The notes: generated from the sequence alone by a model not told the origin. A stretch of DNA of 18,960 nucleotides from Bacillota bacterium (GCA_022793975.1 JAAWDW010000145.1:1-18960); one strand, 5' to 3'; counted from the stretch's first letter, positions 8,571 through 16,071 are shown. Translations and numbers: made by a program.

Positions 8571-8608
8571 ATTATCTTTTTTGTGCGGTCTGTCAGAAAA
8601 AAGATAAT
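8571..8608. repeat. Solitary copy of the 34-bp TATC...GATA palindrome
   Basis: A 12-bp perfect inverted repeat, ATTATCTTTTTT (8571-8582) and AAAAAAGATAAT (8597-8608), with a 14-base middle. From TATC to GATA it is exactly 34 bases (8573-8606), the same size as the clustered elements at 16.8-17.6 kb. It overlaps a separate weaker hairpin (ACCGC at 8561-8565 with GCGGT at 8585-8589). Confidence 0.8.
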
Positions 8609-8631
8609 AAACATAAATAGAAATAAAAAAG

Positions 8632-8678
8632 AAATGCCTTTTGAATAATTTAAGTACAAAAGGCATTTTTGTTTTTTT
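8632..8678. terminator. Bidirectional terminator between CoADR and niaR
   Basis: AAATGCCTTTTG (8632-8643) pairs perfectly with CAAAAGGCATTT (8657-8668), followed by TTG and seven T on the plus strand. On the minus strand it is followed by an A/T-rich T run too, so it can end both the rightward CoADR transcript and the leftward nad operon. Confidence 0.88.
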
Positions 8679-8701
8679 AATATATATTTTAAAATTTATA
8701 A

Positions 8702-9247
8702 TTAATTGTGGGAAAATTCAGCGGGCTCGTGTTCAAGAAGCTCGGCAAGCATTCCCATACTGTGCAATTTTTCCTGAATTGCATCGAGAGTTTCTTCATC
8801 ATCCGCGGTTATCGTATGGTAGTGATAGCCGGCAGTCGCATTTTTGAGAAGACTTGATTTTCCGGAGACAATTTTTTCCATAAAATCGGTAACATCTTTG
8901 CGCGAACGTAAATTCATATCGGCGCGGACTATGCCGTATACTTTATGATAGATAAAGACATCTTTGATTTTACCGCCCATATCAATAATTGCCGTCAGTT
9001 CTGATTCTGTTTCCGCATCCGAATGGAACATTTTGAGAATACGGCTCTTTTCGCTGCTGTTTTTAAGAATTATATATCCGCGGCTGGCGGCAAAGATGTC
9101 GGTGCCGTTTGCGCGGAGGAGTGCGATATCCTGTACTATTACCTGACGGCTGACATTGAGTGTATCCGCAAGTACACTGCCTGACACGGGGCAGTCGCTT
9201 TCCGTCAGTATTTTAAGAAGATGTGCTCTTCGCTGTTCTCCGTTCAT
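8702..9247 (-). CDS. niaR: NAD biosynthesis transcriptional repressor (NiaR/YrxA family)
   Basis: Repressor of NAD precursor genes that senses niacin. The 181 residues have an N-terminal winged helix-turn-helix (HTH_11 type, about 5-60, with LADTLNVSRQVIVQDIALLRANG) and a C-terminal 3H domain (about 70-170), named for conserved histidines that bind metal and ligand; candidates here are H75, H101 and H142/H144. The start ATG has AAAGGAG upstream. It is the last gene of the leftward nadB-nadC-niaR operon, 103 bases after nadC, so the repressor probably controls its own operon and the divergent nadA. The spacer holds a structured inverted repeat. Assignment as NiaR is strong from domain order and context; the ligand is from the family. 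Confidence 0.93.
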   Translation of the reverse strand: MNGEQRRAHLLKILTESDCPVSGSVLADTLNVSRQVIVQDIALLRANGTDIFAASRGYIILKNSSEKSRILKMFHSDAETESELTAIIDMGGKIKDVFIYHKVYGIVRADMNLRSRKDVTDFMEKIVSGKSSLLKNATAGYHYHTITADDEETLDAIQEKLHSMGMLAELLEHEPAEFSHN

Positions 9248-9283
9248 ATATCGAAACTCCTTTCACTGTATTTTTTGGCATTT

Positions 9284-9350
9284 ATACGCCGAAGCCAGAT
9301 TGGCATATGTTTTTTATAGCTCTTCGGCATTGAAAATGCGACGGGCGTAT
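9284..9350 (-). other. Structured nadC-niaR intercistronic spacer
   Basis: Right after the nadC stop, ATACGCC (9284-9290) pairs with GGCGTAT (9344-9350). GCCGAAG (9288-9294) pairs with CTTCGGC (9322-9328) and competes with it for shared bases. Two small hairpins also lie inside: GCCA/TGGC (9294-9304) and GCATT/AATGC (9327-9339). No U run follows, so it is not an ordinary terminator. It could tune niaR expression or be an RNA processing site (inference). Confidence 0.55.
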
Positions 9351-10208
9351 TTAAAAAACAGGATGCAGATTTTTGAGAGATATATCAAGAATAGGTGCAG
9401 AATGAGTGAGGGCACCACTTGAGATATAATCTACACCGAGGTCTGCAAGTTTTTTAATGTTTTCTTTTGTAACATTGCCCGAAACTTCTATTTCGGCCCT
9501 GCCAGCGACATAGTTTACGGCTTCTTTCATTTGGTCGTGCGTCATATTATCGAGCATTATTATGTCAGCTCCTACTTCCACCGCTTCTTTCAGCATATCC
9601 ATATTTTCTACTTCCACTTCTATTTTGCGGACAAAAGGTGCATATGTTTTAGCCATCAGGACAGCGTTTTTTACTCCCCCCGCCGCGCCGATATGATTAT
9701 CTTTGAGCATAACACCATCGGAAAGATTGTATCGGTGGTTATTTCCCCCGCCTGTGCGAACTGCATACTTTTCAAATATACGGTTGTTCGGCGATGTCTT
9801 TCTTGTGTCGAGAAGTTTAATGTCTGTGCCTTCGAGAAGTGCGGCAACAGAATGAGTATATGTTGCTATGCCGCTCATACGCTGTAAGTAGTTAAGGGCC
9901 GTGCGCTCGCCGGAAAGCAGAGCACGGATATCGCCGCGTATTTTACCGAGAAGCTGTCCCTTTGCAACTGTATCACCGTCGCTGACAAAGAATTCGGATT
10001 TTGCACTATCATCAAGGAGAGCAAATACGCGCTCAAATATCTGCAGACCGCAGATGATACCATCCTGTTTGCATATGAGATCTGCCTCGCCTTCCTGTGC
10101 GTGCGGCATAACGCTGTTTGTCGATACGTCTTCACCGGAAATATCATCCCGGAGTGCGCTTAAGATAAGAGGGTCTGCATTTAATTTAAGGGTTACGGGA
10201 TCAAACAT
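9351..10208 (-). CDS. nadC: Nicotinate-nucleotide pyrophosphorylase (carboxylating)
   Basis: Quinolinate phosphoribosyltransferase: quinolinate + PRPP gives nicotinate mononucleotide, CO2 and pyrophosphate. The 285 residues are the normal length. Seen: GERTALNYLQRMSGIAT (100-116), LLDTRKTSP (132-140), GGGNNHRYNLSDGVMLKDNHI (153-173) and IEVEVEN, IMLDNM and VSGNV in the C-terminal barrel; these hold the Arg, His and Lys residues that bind quinolinate and PRPP. The start ATG has AAAGGAAAG upstream on the minus strand. It sits 67 bases after nadB and is followed by niaR, in one leftward operon. It uses the product made by NadB and NadA, both encoded in this window. Confidence 0.97.
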   Translation of the reverse strand: MFDPVTLKLNADPLILSALRDDISGEDVSTNSVMPHAQEGEADLICKQDGIICGLQIFERVFALLDDSAKSEFFVSDGDTVAKGQLLGKIRGDIRALLSGERTALNYLQRMSGIATYTHSVAALLEGTDIKLLDTRKTSPNNRIFEKYAVRTGGGNNHRYNLSDGVMLKDNHIGAAGGVKNAVLMAKTYAPFVRKIEVEVENMDMLKEAVEVGADIIMLDNMTHDQMKEAVNYVAGRAEIEVSGNVTKENIKKLADLGVDYISSGALTHSAPILDISLKNLHPVF

Positions 10209-10275
10209 AATTTGAACTTTCCTTTCATTTTTAATATTTGTTTCTATGGCTTATTTTAATGTTTTACGCTTAATA

Positions 10276-11652
10276 TCACTGGATATTATTTTTGTCTGCT
10301 TTTTCTATTTCACCGAGAACAAGTTTACGATACTCTTCGCTTATAGCTTCATAGTTTTTATAGTCTGCAGGATTTATGGATGCGATGGCCTCCGCTGCCT
10401 TTGATGCGTGCTTTGCTGTTGCTGCCTTGGTATTCGGTGCCGAAGTACCTCTTATATTTGAATTTTGAAGTATGTTAGGGCAAGTAACGGAGCAGTTGCG
10501 AATTATATCATCCGCAGCTCTGCCGGCAAATACCATACTTTCCAGAAGTGAATTGCTGGCAAGGCGGTTTCTGCCGTGTACACGGTTGCAGGCGGTTTCG
10601 CCTACGGCGTAAAGGCAGTTCATAGTAGTACGGCTTTCATAATTCACTTTGATGCCGCCCATAAAATAGTGCTGTGCGGGAACTACCGGTATACATTCTT
10701 TTGTTACATCGTATCCCATTTCGGCACAATGTGCCATTATGTTTGGAAAATGACTGTGAAGTTCGGCCTGTGGAATAGTTCTGAGATCTTCCCAAACAAA
10801 TCCGGTGCCGTCTTTCTTCATTTGCTCAAAAATCGCCGCTGTCAGTTTATCTCTCGGAAGCAGTTCGTCCGTAAAACGGCGCATATTTTTACCATAGAGT
10901 TTGGCACCCTCTCCGCGCACAGATTCTGAAATCAGAAAACTTCTGTCTTCATTTTCCGGTGAGTAAAAAGTAGTGGGATGAACTTGTATATAATTAATAT
11001 TTTCAAGTTCTATGCCATATTTTACCGCTATGGCAAGTGCATCACCCGTGAGATGATTAAAGTTTGTAGAATGGCGGAAAAGTCCGCCTATGCCGCCGGT
11101 AGCAAGGACAGTAAAATCCGATTCTATAATTTGGACATTGCCGTCCGCGCTGCGGACAACGGCGCCAAAACATATATTATCGCGTTCTATAATATCAATG
11201 AGAGCTGTATTTTCAATCATTGTGACGTTCGGAAGTTTTTTTGCTTCGGCAAGAAGCTTGCTTGTTATTTCTTTTCCTGTTATATCTTTATGAAACAGAA
11301 TTCTGCTGTTTGAATGTGCGCCCTCTTTTGTGTACAGAAAATCTCCATTGTTGCCGCGCTCAAACATAACGCCGCATTTTACGAGATCGCTGATGACCTG
11401 CTGCGATGAACGGAGCATTATATCAACGGAAGTTTTGTCGTTTTCGTAATGTCCTGCGCGCATAGTGTCTTCAAAATAGGCGTCATAATCGGATTCATCT
11501 TTGAGTACGCATATTCCGCCCTGTGCCAGAAAGGAATCGCTGCTTTCAAGATCGGACTTTGTAATGATTGTAATCTGCATTTCGCGAGGAAGTCTGAGTG
11601 CACAGTAAAGACCGCTGCAGCCGCTTCCGACGATTAAAACATCGGTTTTCAT
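10276..11652 (-). CDS. nadB: L-aspartate oxidase
   Basis: Flavoenzyme that oxidises L-aspartate to iminoaspartate, the first step of de novo NAD synthesis; in anaerobes fumarate is the likely electron acceptor. The 458 residues have the FAD motif VLIVGSGCSGLYCAL (5-19), SFLAQGGICV, the substrate region RGEGAKLYGKNMRRF, and HGRNRLASNSLLE (359-371), which carries conserved catalytic and FAD-contacting residues. It is shorter than the roughly 540-residue enteric enzymes because the C-terminal helical domain is reduced, common in Clostridia. It is the first gene of the leftward nadB-nadC-niaR operon; the promoter is at 11779-11807. Confidence 0.95.
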   Translation of the reverse strand: MKTDVLIVGSGCSGLYCALRLPREMQITIITKSDLESSDSFLAQGGICVLKDESDYDAYFEDTMRAGHYENDKTSVDIMLRSSQQVISDLVKCGVMFERGNNGDFLYTKEGAHSNSRILFHKDITGKEITSKLLAEAKKLPNVTMIENTALIDIIERDNICFGAVVRSADGNVQIIESDFTVLATGGIGGLFRHSTNFNHLTGDALAIAVKYGIELENINYIQVHPTTFYSPENEDRSFLISESVRGEGAKLYGKNMRRFTDELLPRDKLTAAIFEQMKKDGTGFVWEDLRTIPQAELHSHFPNIMAHCAEMGYDVTKECIPVVPAQHYFMGGIKVNYESRTTMNCLYAVGETACNRVHGRNRLASNSLLESMVFAGRAADDIIRNCSVTCPNILQNSNIRGTSAPNTKAATAKHASKAAEAIASINPADYKNYEAISEEYRKLVLGEIEKADKNNIQ

Positions 11653-11778
11653 AATAAAATTTCTCTTTTCTTTGTTCGTATGCCGCTTTTGCTGCCGGTA
11701 AATCGGATGCCTGCCGCATTTTATGCGGCAGAAGACCGTTTAATAAGCGCGCATACGGTATTTATGATACTGTTTGTC

Positions 11779-11807
11779 ATTATAGCATAAGACTTGATAT
11801 ATGACAA
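11779..11807 (-). promoter_or_regulatory. Promoter of the nadB-nadC-niaR operon
   Basis: On the minus strand: TTGTCA (11807-11802), a 17-base spacer, TATAAT (11784-11779), one mismatch from consensus. Transcription would start near 11772, about 120 bases before the nadB ATG. The plus-strand arms TGTCAT (11775-11780) and ATGACA (11801-11806) form an inverted repeat that overlaps both the -10 and the -35. Confidence 0.8.
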
Positions 11808-11817
11808 GACATATGTC
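11808..11817. promoter_or_regulatory. Candidate NiaR operator between the nad promoters
   Basis: Perfect 10-bp palindrome GACATATGTC, with further matching bases (CA on the left, TG on the right, one base out). It touches the nadB -35 and lies 22 bases before the nadA -35. NiaR is encoded in the operon it would control. I do not recall the clostridial NiaR consensus well enough to call it a match. Confidence 0.45.
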
Positions 11818-11839
11818 GTGATAAATGTAAATGTGTATA

Positions 11840-11868
11840 TTGACAGATTGCGGGTGTTTTTATATAAT
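11840..11868 (+). promoter_or_regulatory. Promoter of nadA and the TSUP gene
   Basis: TTGACA (11840-11845), a 17-base spacer, TATAAT (11863-11868): a full sigma-A consensus promoter. Transcription would start near 11875, about 57 bases before the preferred nadA start. Such a strong promoter suits control by a repressor. Confidence 0.9.
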
Positions 11869-11931
11869 CAGAGTAATTTGGTGTATGTTTTTCGGAAATA
11901 AATGTGCTGTACACCGAGAAAGGTAAAGAAT

Positions 11932-12849
11932 ATGTTCACAACAAGAGCGCTTCAGGATGAAATTCTGAAGCTGAAAAAAGAAAATGATATTTGTATACTT
12001 GCGCATGCCTATCAGAGCCACGATATTTGGGAAACAGCTGATTATGTGGGAGATTCCTATGGGCTTGCCCTGGAGGCGGCAAAAGCGCCGCAGAATACGA
12101 TTCTGATGTGCGGAGTGCGTTTTATGGCAGAAACTGTTAAGATACTTTCGCCGCAGAAAAAAGTAATTCTTTCTAGCCCGCTTGCGGGATGCCCTATGGC
12201 TGAACAGATAGACATTAATATGCTTCGGGCAATGAAGGAGCAGTATCCTGATTATACAGTAGCGGCTTATATAAATACAACGTCGGAACTTAAAACTCTT
12301 TGTGATGTGTGTGTAACATCATCATCGGCAGTAAAAGTGATCGGCAGTTTAAAAAGTGATAAGATTTTATTTATTCCGGACTGCAATCTCGGTGCTTATA
12401 TTGCCGTACAATTGCCGGAAAAAGAAATAAAGCTCGTGCGCGGCGGCTGCCCGACACATGCGAAAATGACGGTACATGATGCCGAGCAGGCAAAAAGACT
12501 GCATCCGGAAGCAGAGCTTTTGGTTCATCCCGAATGCATACCGGAAGTGGCAGCACTTGCCGATTATGTGGGCAGTACGACGGGCATTATGGATTATGCA
12601 GAAAAAAGCAGCAAGAAGGAATTTATCATAGGTACGGAAAACAGCATTGTGCAGCATTTGCAATTTGCGTGTCCGGACAAACGGTTTTATCCGCTTTCAA
12701 AAGGATGTGTATGTGTAAATATGAAGCTGACTACTCTTGCCGATGTGTATAACTGCGTACGCGGTGAGGGCGGAGAGGAAATTATTCTGCCGGATGATGT
12801 GATGAAAAAGGCGAGAAAATGCATTGATACTATGCTTCAGCTCGGATAA
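11932..12849 (+). CDS. nadA: Quinolinate synthase
   Basis: [4Fe-4S] enzyme that condenses iminoaspartate (from NadB) with dihydroxyacetone phosphate to give quinolinate, the NadC substrate. Numbered from the 11932 start, it is 305 residues, the length of the short NadA type. The three cluster cysteines fit C87 (LAGCPMAEQ), C173 (RGGCPTHAKM) and C261 (GCVCVNMKL), with the spacing seen in archaeal and thermophilic NadA; AHAYQSHDIWETADYVGDS and VHPEC are also typical. The ATG at 11932 has AAAGG upstream; an in-frame ATG at 11902 adds 10 residues but lacks a good ribosome site. It is transcribed away from nadB, with a TSUP transporter gene downstream. Confidence 0.96.
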   Translation: MFTTRALQDEILKLKKENDICILAHAYQSHDIWETADYVGDSYGLALEAAKAPQNTILMCGVRFMAETVKILSPQKKVILSSPLAGCPMAEQIDINMLRAMKEQYPDYTVAAYINTTSELKTLCDVCVTSSSAVKVIGSLKSDKILFIPDCNLGAYIAVQLPEKEIKLVRGGCPTHAKMTVHDAEQAKRLHPEAELLVHPECIPEVAALADYVGSTTGIMDYAEKSSKKEFIIGTENSIVQHLQFACPDKRFYPLSKGCVCVNMKLTTLADVYNCVRGEGGEEIILPDDVMKKARKCIDTMLQLG

Positions 12850-12898
12850 TCCGGGAGTTATTATATAATTTTCCGCGGCAATGTAATAGGAAAGAATT

Positions 12899-13687
12899 AT
12901 GATTTACTTGATTTGTTATGCAGTTACCGGATTGGCCTGCGTACTTGGTACAATATGCGGAATGGGCGGAGGTATAATTATCAAGCCTGTTCTTGATGCG
13001 ACAGGTGTAATGACGGTGGATACAATAACATTCCTTTCGGGATGCACCGTAATTTCAATGAGCTGCTGGAGTGTGGGGAAAGCAGTATATAGGCGTGAAG
13101 ATGTACTTGATATGAAAAAGACGCCGATACTTGCTTTTGCGGCTGCTGCCGGAGGTCTGATAGGAAAAGAAGTGTATTCTGCGGTGGCGGGATTTTTTCC
13201 GGACAGAAATACGGCGGGAGGAGTGCAGGCGTGCCTGCTGTTTGCCGCAACATTTGCCACACTTTTATACACAGTGAAAAAAGACAGACTTACGCCGAGA
13301 GAATCGGATTCACAGGCGGCAGGTTTTATCATTGGACTTATTCTGGGGATGCTGGGAGCTTTTCTGGGAATCGGCGGCGGACCGTTTAATGTAGCGGCTC
13401 TTACATATTTTTTCTCTATGCCGACTAAAAAAGCAACGCAGAATAGTCTTTTTGTAGTACTTATGAGTCAGCTTGCAAGTACGATAAAAACTGTTATATC
13501 AGGCGGTATTCCCGATTTTGATCCTGTAATTTTGCTGGGTATGGTACTTCTTGGGATATTTGGCAGTGAAATAGGCAGAAGAGTGAACAAGTGTATAGAC
13601 AACAGGCAGGCAAATTTATTTTTGGAGGGCTGTATGGTGCTGATTATGGGTATTAATATTTACAATATTTTTAAGTATTTGGGTTAA
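12899..13687 (+). CDS. TSUP (TauE/SafE) family membrane transporter
   Basis: Integral membrane protein of 262 residues with about seven to eight hydrophobic segments in two related halves. Each half begins with the family's glycine-rich motif: GMGGGIIIKP (21-30) and GIGGGPFNVAAL (157-168). TSUP proteins move sulfite, sulfonates or other small organic anions; the substrate cannot be read from sequence. The ATG has AGGAAAG upstream. It follows nadA by 49 bases on the same strand and shares its promoter as far as can be seen, and a terminator follows, so it is probably coregulated with NAD synthesis. That linkage is unusual and may mean a precursor or sulfur role (inference). Confidence 0.85.
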   Translation: MIYLICYAVTGLACVLGTICGMGGGIIIKPVLDATGVMTVDTITFLSGCTVISMSCWSVGKAVYRREDVLDMKKTPILAFAAAAGGLIGKEVYSAVAGFFPDRNTAGGVQACLLFAATFATLLYTVKKDRLTPRESDSQAAGFIIGLILGMLGAFLGIGGGPFNVAALTYFFSMPTKKATQNSLFVVLMSQLASTIKTVISGGIPDFDPVILLGMVLLGIFGSEIGRRVNKCIDNRQANLFLEGCMVLIMGINIYNIFKYLG

Positions 13688-13722
13688 AAAATTAATTGAA
13701 TATCGAATGAAGATTTAAAATA

Positions 13723-13764
13723 AAAAGCGGAAGAAATTTTAAGTTAAGAATTTCTTTCGCTTTT
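13723..13764. terminator. Bidirectional terminator between TSUP gene and redox protein gene
   Basis: AAAAGCGGAAGAAATT (13723-13738) pairs with AATTTCTTTCGCTTTT (13749-13764), with one G-T pair in the stem and a 10-base loop. A and T runs flank both sides, which suits the two genes that converge on it. Confidence 0.85.
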
Positions 13765-13815
13765 ATGTTTTATATCATTCGGCACTGACACTTGATGACG
13801 GTTTAAATTTAAAAT

Positions 13816-14334
13816 TTACAGATCGCCGTTTACAATCATTTCCGCAACGAGCTTTGTTGAATATCCCACGGCTCTGGCACAGTTTTCATCGCCGTCTTTT
13901 GCGTTGTAGCCGGCTTCTCCTTCTTCGGTAAAGAAATCGTAGCAGTCGCCAAGCATAGCAGTCTGCACTTCACGGCATGTTACACCGTACTTGCTTCTGA
14001 AATCAGCGATAACTTTCTTGATTTTATCATAGCATGCGCTGAAATCGTCATCCATATGTTCTTTGTCTCTTCCTTTTAAAATACTTATTGCCATAGCAGC
14101 TCCGGAAAGCGCTCCGCAAGTACCTTCAAGACAGCAGCCGCATCCGCCTGCAAGACCATAGGAAACTTTGAACATTTCATCTGTAATGCCGAGATCCGGG
14201 AAAGCGTCGCGTAGTCCGCCAAGGCAAGACTGTGCACAGCTTCCGTAAGTTTTTTCGTAGTTATAGGCAGCATCGATAGCTTTTTTTACGAGCGCTTCTT
14301 TTTCCGAAGCTGATAATTTAGTATAATCTTTCAT
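13816..14334 (-). CDS. C_GCAxxG_C_C family cysteine-rich redox protein
   Basis: A 172-residue cytoplasmic protein of the C_GCAxxG_C_C family (putative redox-active, probably metal- or cluster-binding; no proven reaction known to me). Ten cysteines: C33, C37, C65, C67, C68, C73, C101, C120, C131 and C152. The core GLAGGCGCCLEGTCGALSGA (60-79) matches the family pattern GG...G.TCGALTGA, and C120 sits in the usual VTCRE-type motif near the C-terminal part. The start ATG has GGGAGGA upstream on the minus strand. It is a single gene, divergent from scpA and ending at a shared terminator with the TSUP gene. No signal peptide is seen. Confidence 0.85.
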   Translation of the reverse strand: MKDYTKLSASEKEALVKKAIDAAYNYEKTYGSCAQSCLGGLRDAFPDLGITDEMFKVSYGLAGGCGCCLEGTCGALSGAAMAISILKGRDKEHMDDDFSACYDKIKKVIADFRSKYGVTCREVQTAMLGDCYDFFTEEGEAGYNAKDGDENCARAVGYSTKLVAEMIVNGDL

Positions 14335-14389
14335 ATTACAAATCCTCCCGATTAAAATATTAAAATTATTGCATAATATTCTGTTAAAT

Positions 14390-14460
14390 ACAATCTATCA
14401 CAATTTGTGCAGAAAATCAACTGTTCGCAGTTGCAGAGTATTTTTAATACGATAGATTGT
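14390..14460. repeat. Nested inverted repeats in the divergent intergenic region
   Basis: Outer arms ACAATCTATC (14390-14399) and GATAGATTGT (14451-14460), 10 bp perfect. Inside, CAACTG-TTCG-CAGTTG (14418-14433) forms a second perfect hairpin with a TTCG loop. The region lies between the divergent redox-protein and scpA genes, so it may be an operator pair; no protein can be named. Confidence 0.6.
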
Positions 14461-14509
14461 TACTGAATAAAAAGTTTTTATGATAAACTGTGTAAATAAA
14501 TCTCAATTC

Positions 14510-14538
14510 TTGCGCATTGGATAAAATATTGTTATACT
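14510..14538 (+). promoter_or_regulatory. Promoter of scpA-scpB
   Basis: TTGCGC (14510-14515), a 17-base spacer, TATACT (14533-14538). Transcription would start close to 14545, just before the AGGAG ribosome site. Confidence 0.7.
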
Positions 14539-14562
14539 TAATAAGTTAGGAGACTTTTTATT

Positions 14563-15381
14563 ATGTCTCAAAAATGGAGAGAAAATATGAGCTATAAAGT
14601 AAAGCTGAATATTTTTGAGGGACCTTTTGATCTTCTGGTTTATCTGATTGAAAACGCACAGATGAACATATATGACATAAATGTAGCGGAGATTGTAGAG
14701 CAGTACCTTGAATATATAGATGAAATGGAAAGCAGAGAGATCGCTGTGGCGGCGGAGTTTATGGTGCTTGCAGCATCTCTCATAGAAATAAAATCAAAGA
14801 TGCTTTTGCCGCGCGTGAGCGTTGACGGCGATATGCTTGCAGTAGAGGATCCGCGTACGGAGCTTGTGGAAAAGTTGCTTGAATATAAGAGGTTTAAGGC
14901 AGCGGCGGCAATGCTTTCTGATGCTGAAGAGTATGCGCTGCGGGTATACGAAAAGCCGCAGGAAGATATTTCGATGTATACAGAGCAGCTCGATGAATAT
15001 TTGCAGATGGATATAGATCAGTTTGTAAACGCATTCAATCTGTTCCTTTATAGAAAGAAAAAGGTTGAAGATGTACGCAGGCATTATACACGTCTGGAAC
15101 GTCAGAAAGTATCTATTGAGCAGAAAATATTATATATAAAAGCTTTTTTTGCACGCGTAAACAGGACAAGCGTGACCTTTGATGAACTAGTCGAAGAAGG
15201 CGGGGATAAATATAATAAAGTGGTGACATTTACATCATTGCTGGAAATGGCTAAATCAAAGGCAGTAGGCTTAAAACAGAAGGCGAATTTTGAAAAAATC
15301 GTGATAACCAAAGGAAATACACTCAATGAATTTGATGCTGCGGCGGCGGCCGCAGCTCAGATAAAGGAGGAAAACGAATAG
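14563..15381 (+). CDS. scpA: Segregation and condensation protein A
   Basis: Kleisin subunit of the bacterial SMC complex; it bridges the SMC heads and, with ScpB, drives chromosome condensation and segregation. The 272 residues show the N-terminal signature FEGPFDLLVYLIE (18-30), the EIVEQYLEYI stretch, AAEFMVLAASLIEIKSKMLLP, and a C-terminal winged-helix segment that binds SMC (about 200-255, with VTFDELVEEG and VTFTSLLEMAKSKAV). The tail is Ala-rich. ATG 14563 has AGGAG 10 bases upstream; ATG 14587 (with GGAGAG close upstream) would give the more usual MSYKVKL start and may be the true one. scpB follows with no gap. Confidence 0.96.
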   Translation: MSQKWRENMSYKVKLNIFEGPFDLLVYLIENAQMNIYDINVAEIVEQYLEYIDEMESREIAVAAEFMVLAASLIEIKSKMLLPRVSVDGDMLAVEDPRTELVEKLLEYKRFKAAAAMLSDAEEYALRVYEKPQEDISMYTEQLDEYLQMDIDQFVNAFNLFLYRKKKVEDVRRHYTRLERQKVSIEQKILYIKAFFARVNRTSVTFDELVEEGGDKYNKVVTFTSLLEMAKSKAVGLKQKANFEKIVITKGNTLNEFDAAAAAAAQIKEENE

Positions 15382-16071
15382 ATGGCAAGCAGAAAGAGCA
15401 TAAAGTCGGCGCTTGAATCAATGATGTTTACTTGGGGAGAACCGCTTCCCGCAAAAACAGCGGCAGAAGTAGTTAATGTCAATTGGAAAGAAGCGTACGA
15501 GTGTTTTAAAGAGTTGCAAAAGGAATATGAGGAAGAGGGCCGCGGGATAAGGATCAGAGAGGTAAGCAAAGCTTTTCAGTTCGTAACTTTTGCCGATAAC
15601 AGTGATTACATAGAGAGGCTCTGTACGCCTGTAAAGCAGAAGCGTCTCTCACAGTCTGCGCTTGAAGTGCTGGCGATTGTGGCGTATAAGCAGCCGGTTA
15701 CAAGAAGCGAGGTTGAGGCTATACGCGGTATTAAATGTGACAGGGTGCTTGAAGGACTCGAAAAAAAAGAACTGATTGCAGAAGTCGGACGCTCGGCAGG
15801 AATAGGACGTCCGATACTTTACGGTACAACAGATACATTTCTTAAAAACTTTGGATTTACGAGCATCAAAGAGCTTCCTGATATAGATGATATAGAAGGA
15901 GTTATATCGGTTAGTGATGCGGAGTCGGTATCTGATGAGCAGGACACGCAGCAGGTAGCGTTTGATTTGTCGGAAAGGATCAGCGATACTGATACGGCAG
16001 CGAGTGCTTTGAATACAGTCGGTACGGGCAGCAGTGAAAGCGCTGAGGATAAGCTGAATCAAGAAAATTAA
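15382..16071 (+). CDS. scpB: Segregation and condensation protein B
   Basis: Dimeric winged-helix partner of ScpA in the SMC complex. It is 229 residues: two winged-helix domains (about 5-75 and 85-160), with the family signature LSQSALEVLAIVAYKQPVTRSEVEAIRG (89-116) and GRPILYGTTDTFLKNFGF (142-159). Residues after about 168 form an acidic, Ser-rich, probably disordered tail that is longer than in the shortest homologues. The ATG begins directly after the scpA stop, with AAGGAGG inside the end of scpA, so translation is coupled. Confidence 0.96.
   Translation: MASRKSIKSALESMMFTWGEPLPAKTAAEVVNVNWKEAYECFKELQKEYEEEGRGIRIREVSKAFQFVTFADNSDYIERLCTPVKQKRLSQSALEVLAIVAYKQPVTRSEVEAIRGIKCDRVLEGLEKKELIAEVGRSAGIGRPILYGTTDTFLKNFGFTSIKELPDIDDIEGVISVSDAESVSDEQDTQQVAFDLSERISDTDTAASALNTVGTGSSESAEDKLNQEN

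Noticed and set aside
9284..9350. tRNA gene
   Set aside because: The 7-bp outer stem recalls an acceptor arm, but there is no anticodon arm, the T-arm loop has 3 instead of 7 bases and the conserved GTTC-A box is absent.
11902..11931. Upstream ATG of nadA as true start
   Set aside because: No convincing ribosome site precedes it, and the ATG at 11932 has one and gives the usual N-terminus; kept only as an alternative.
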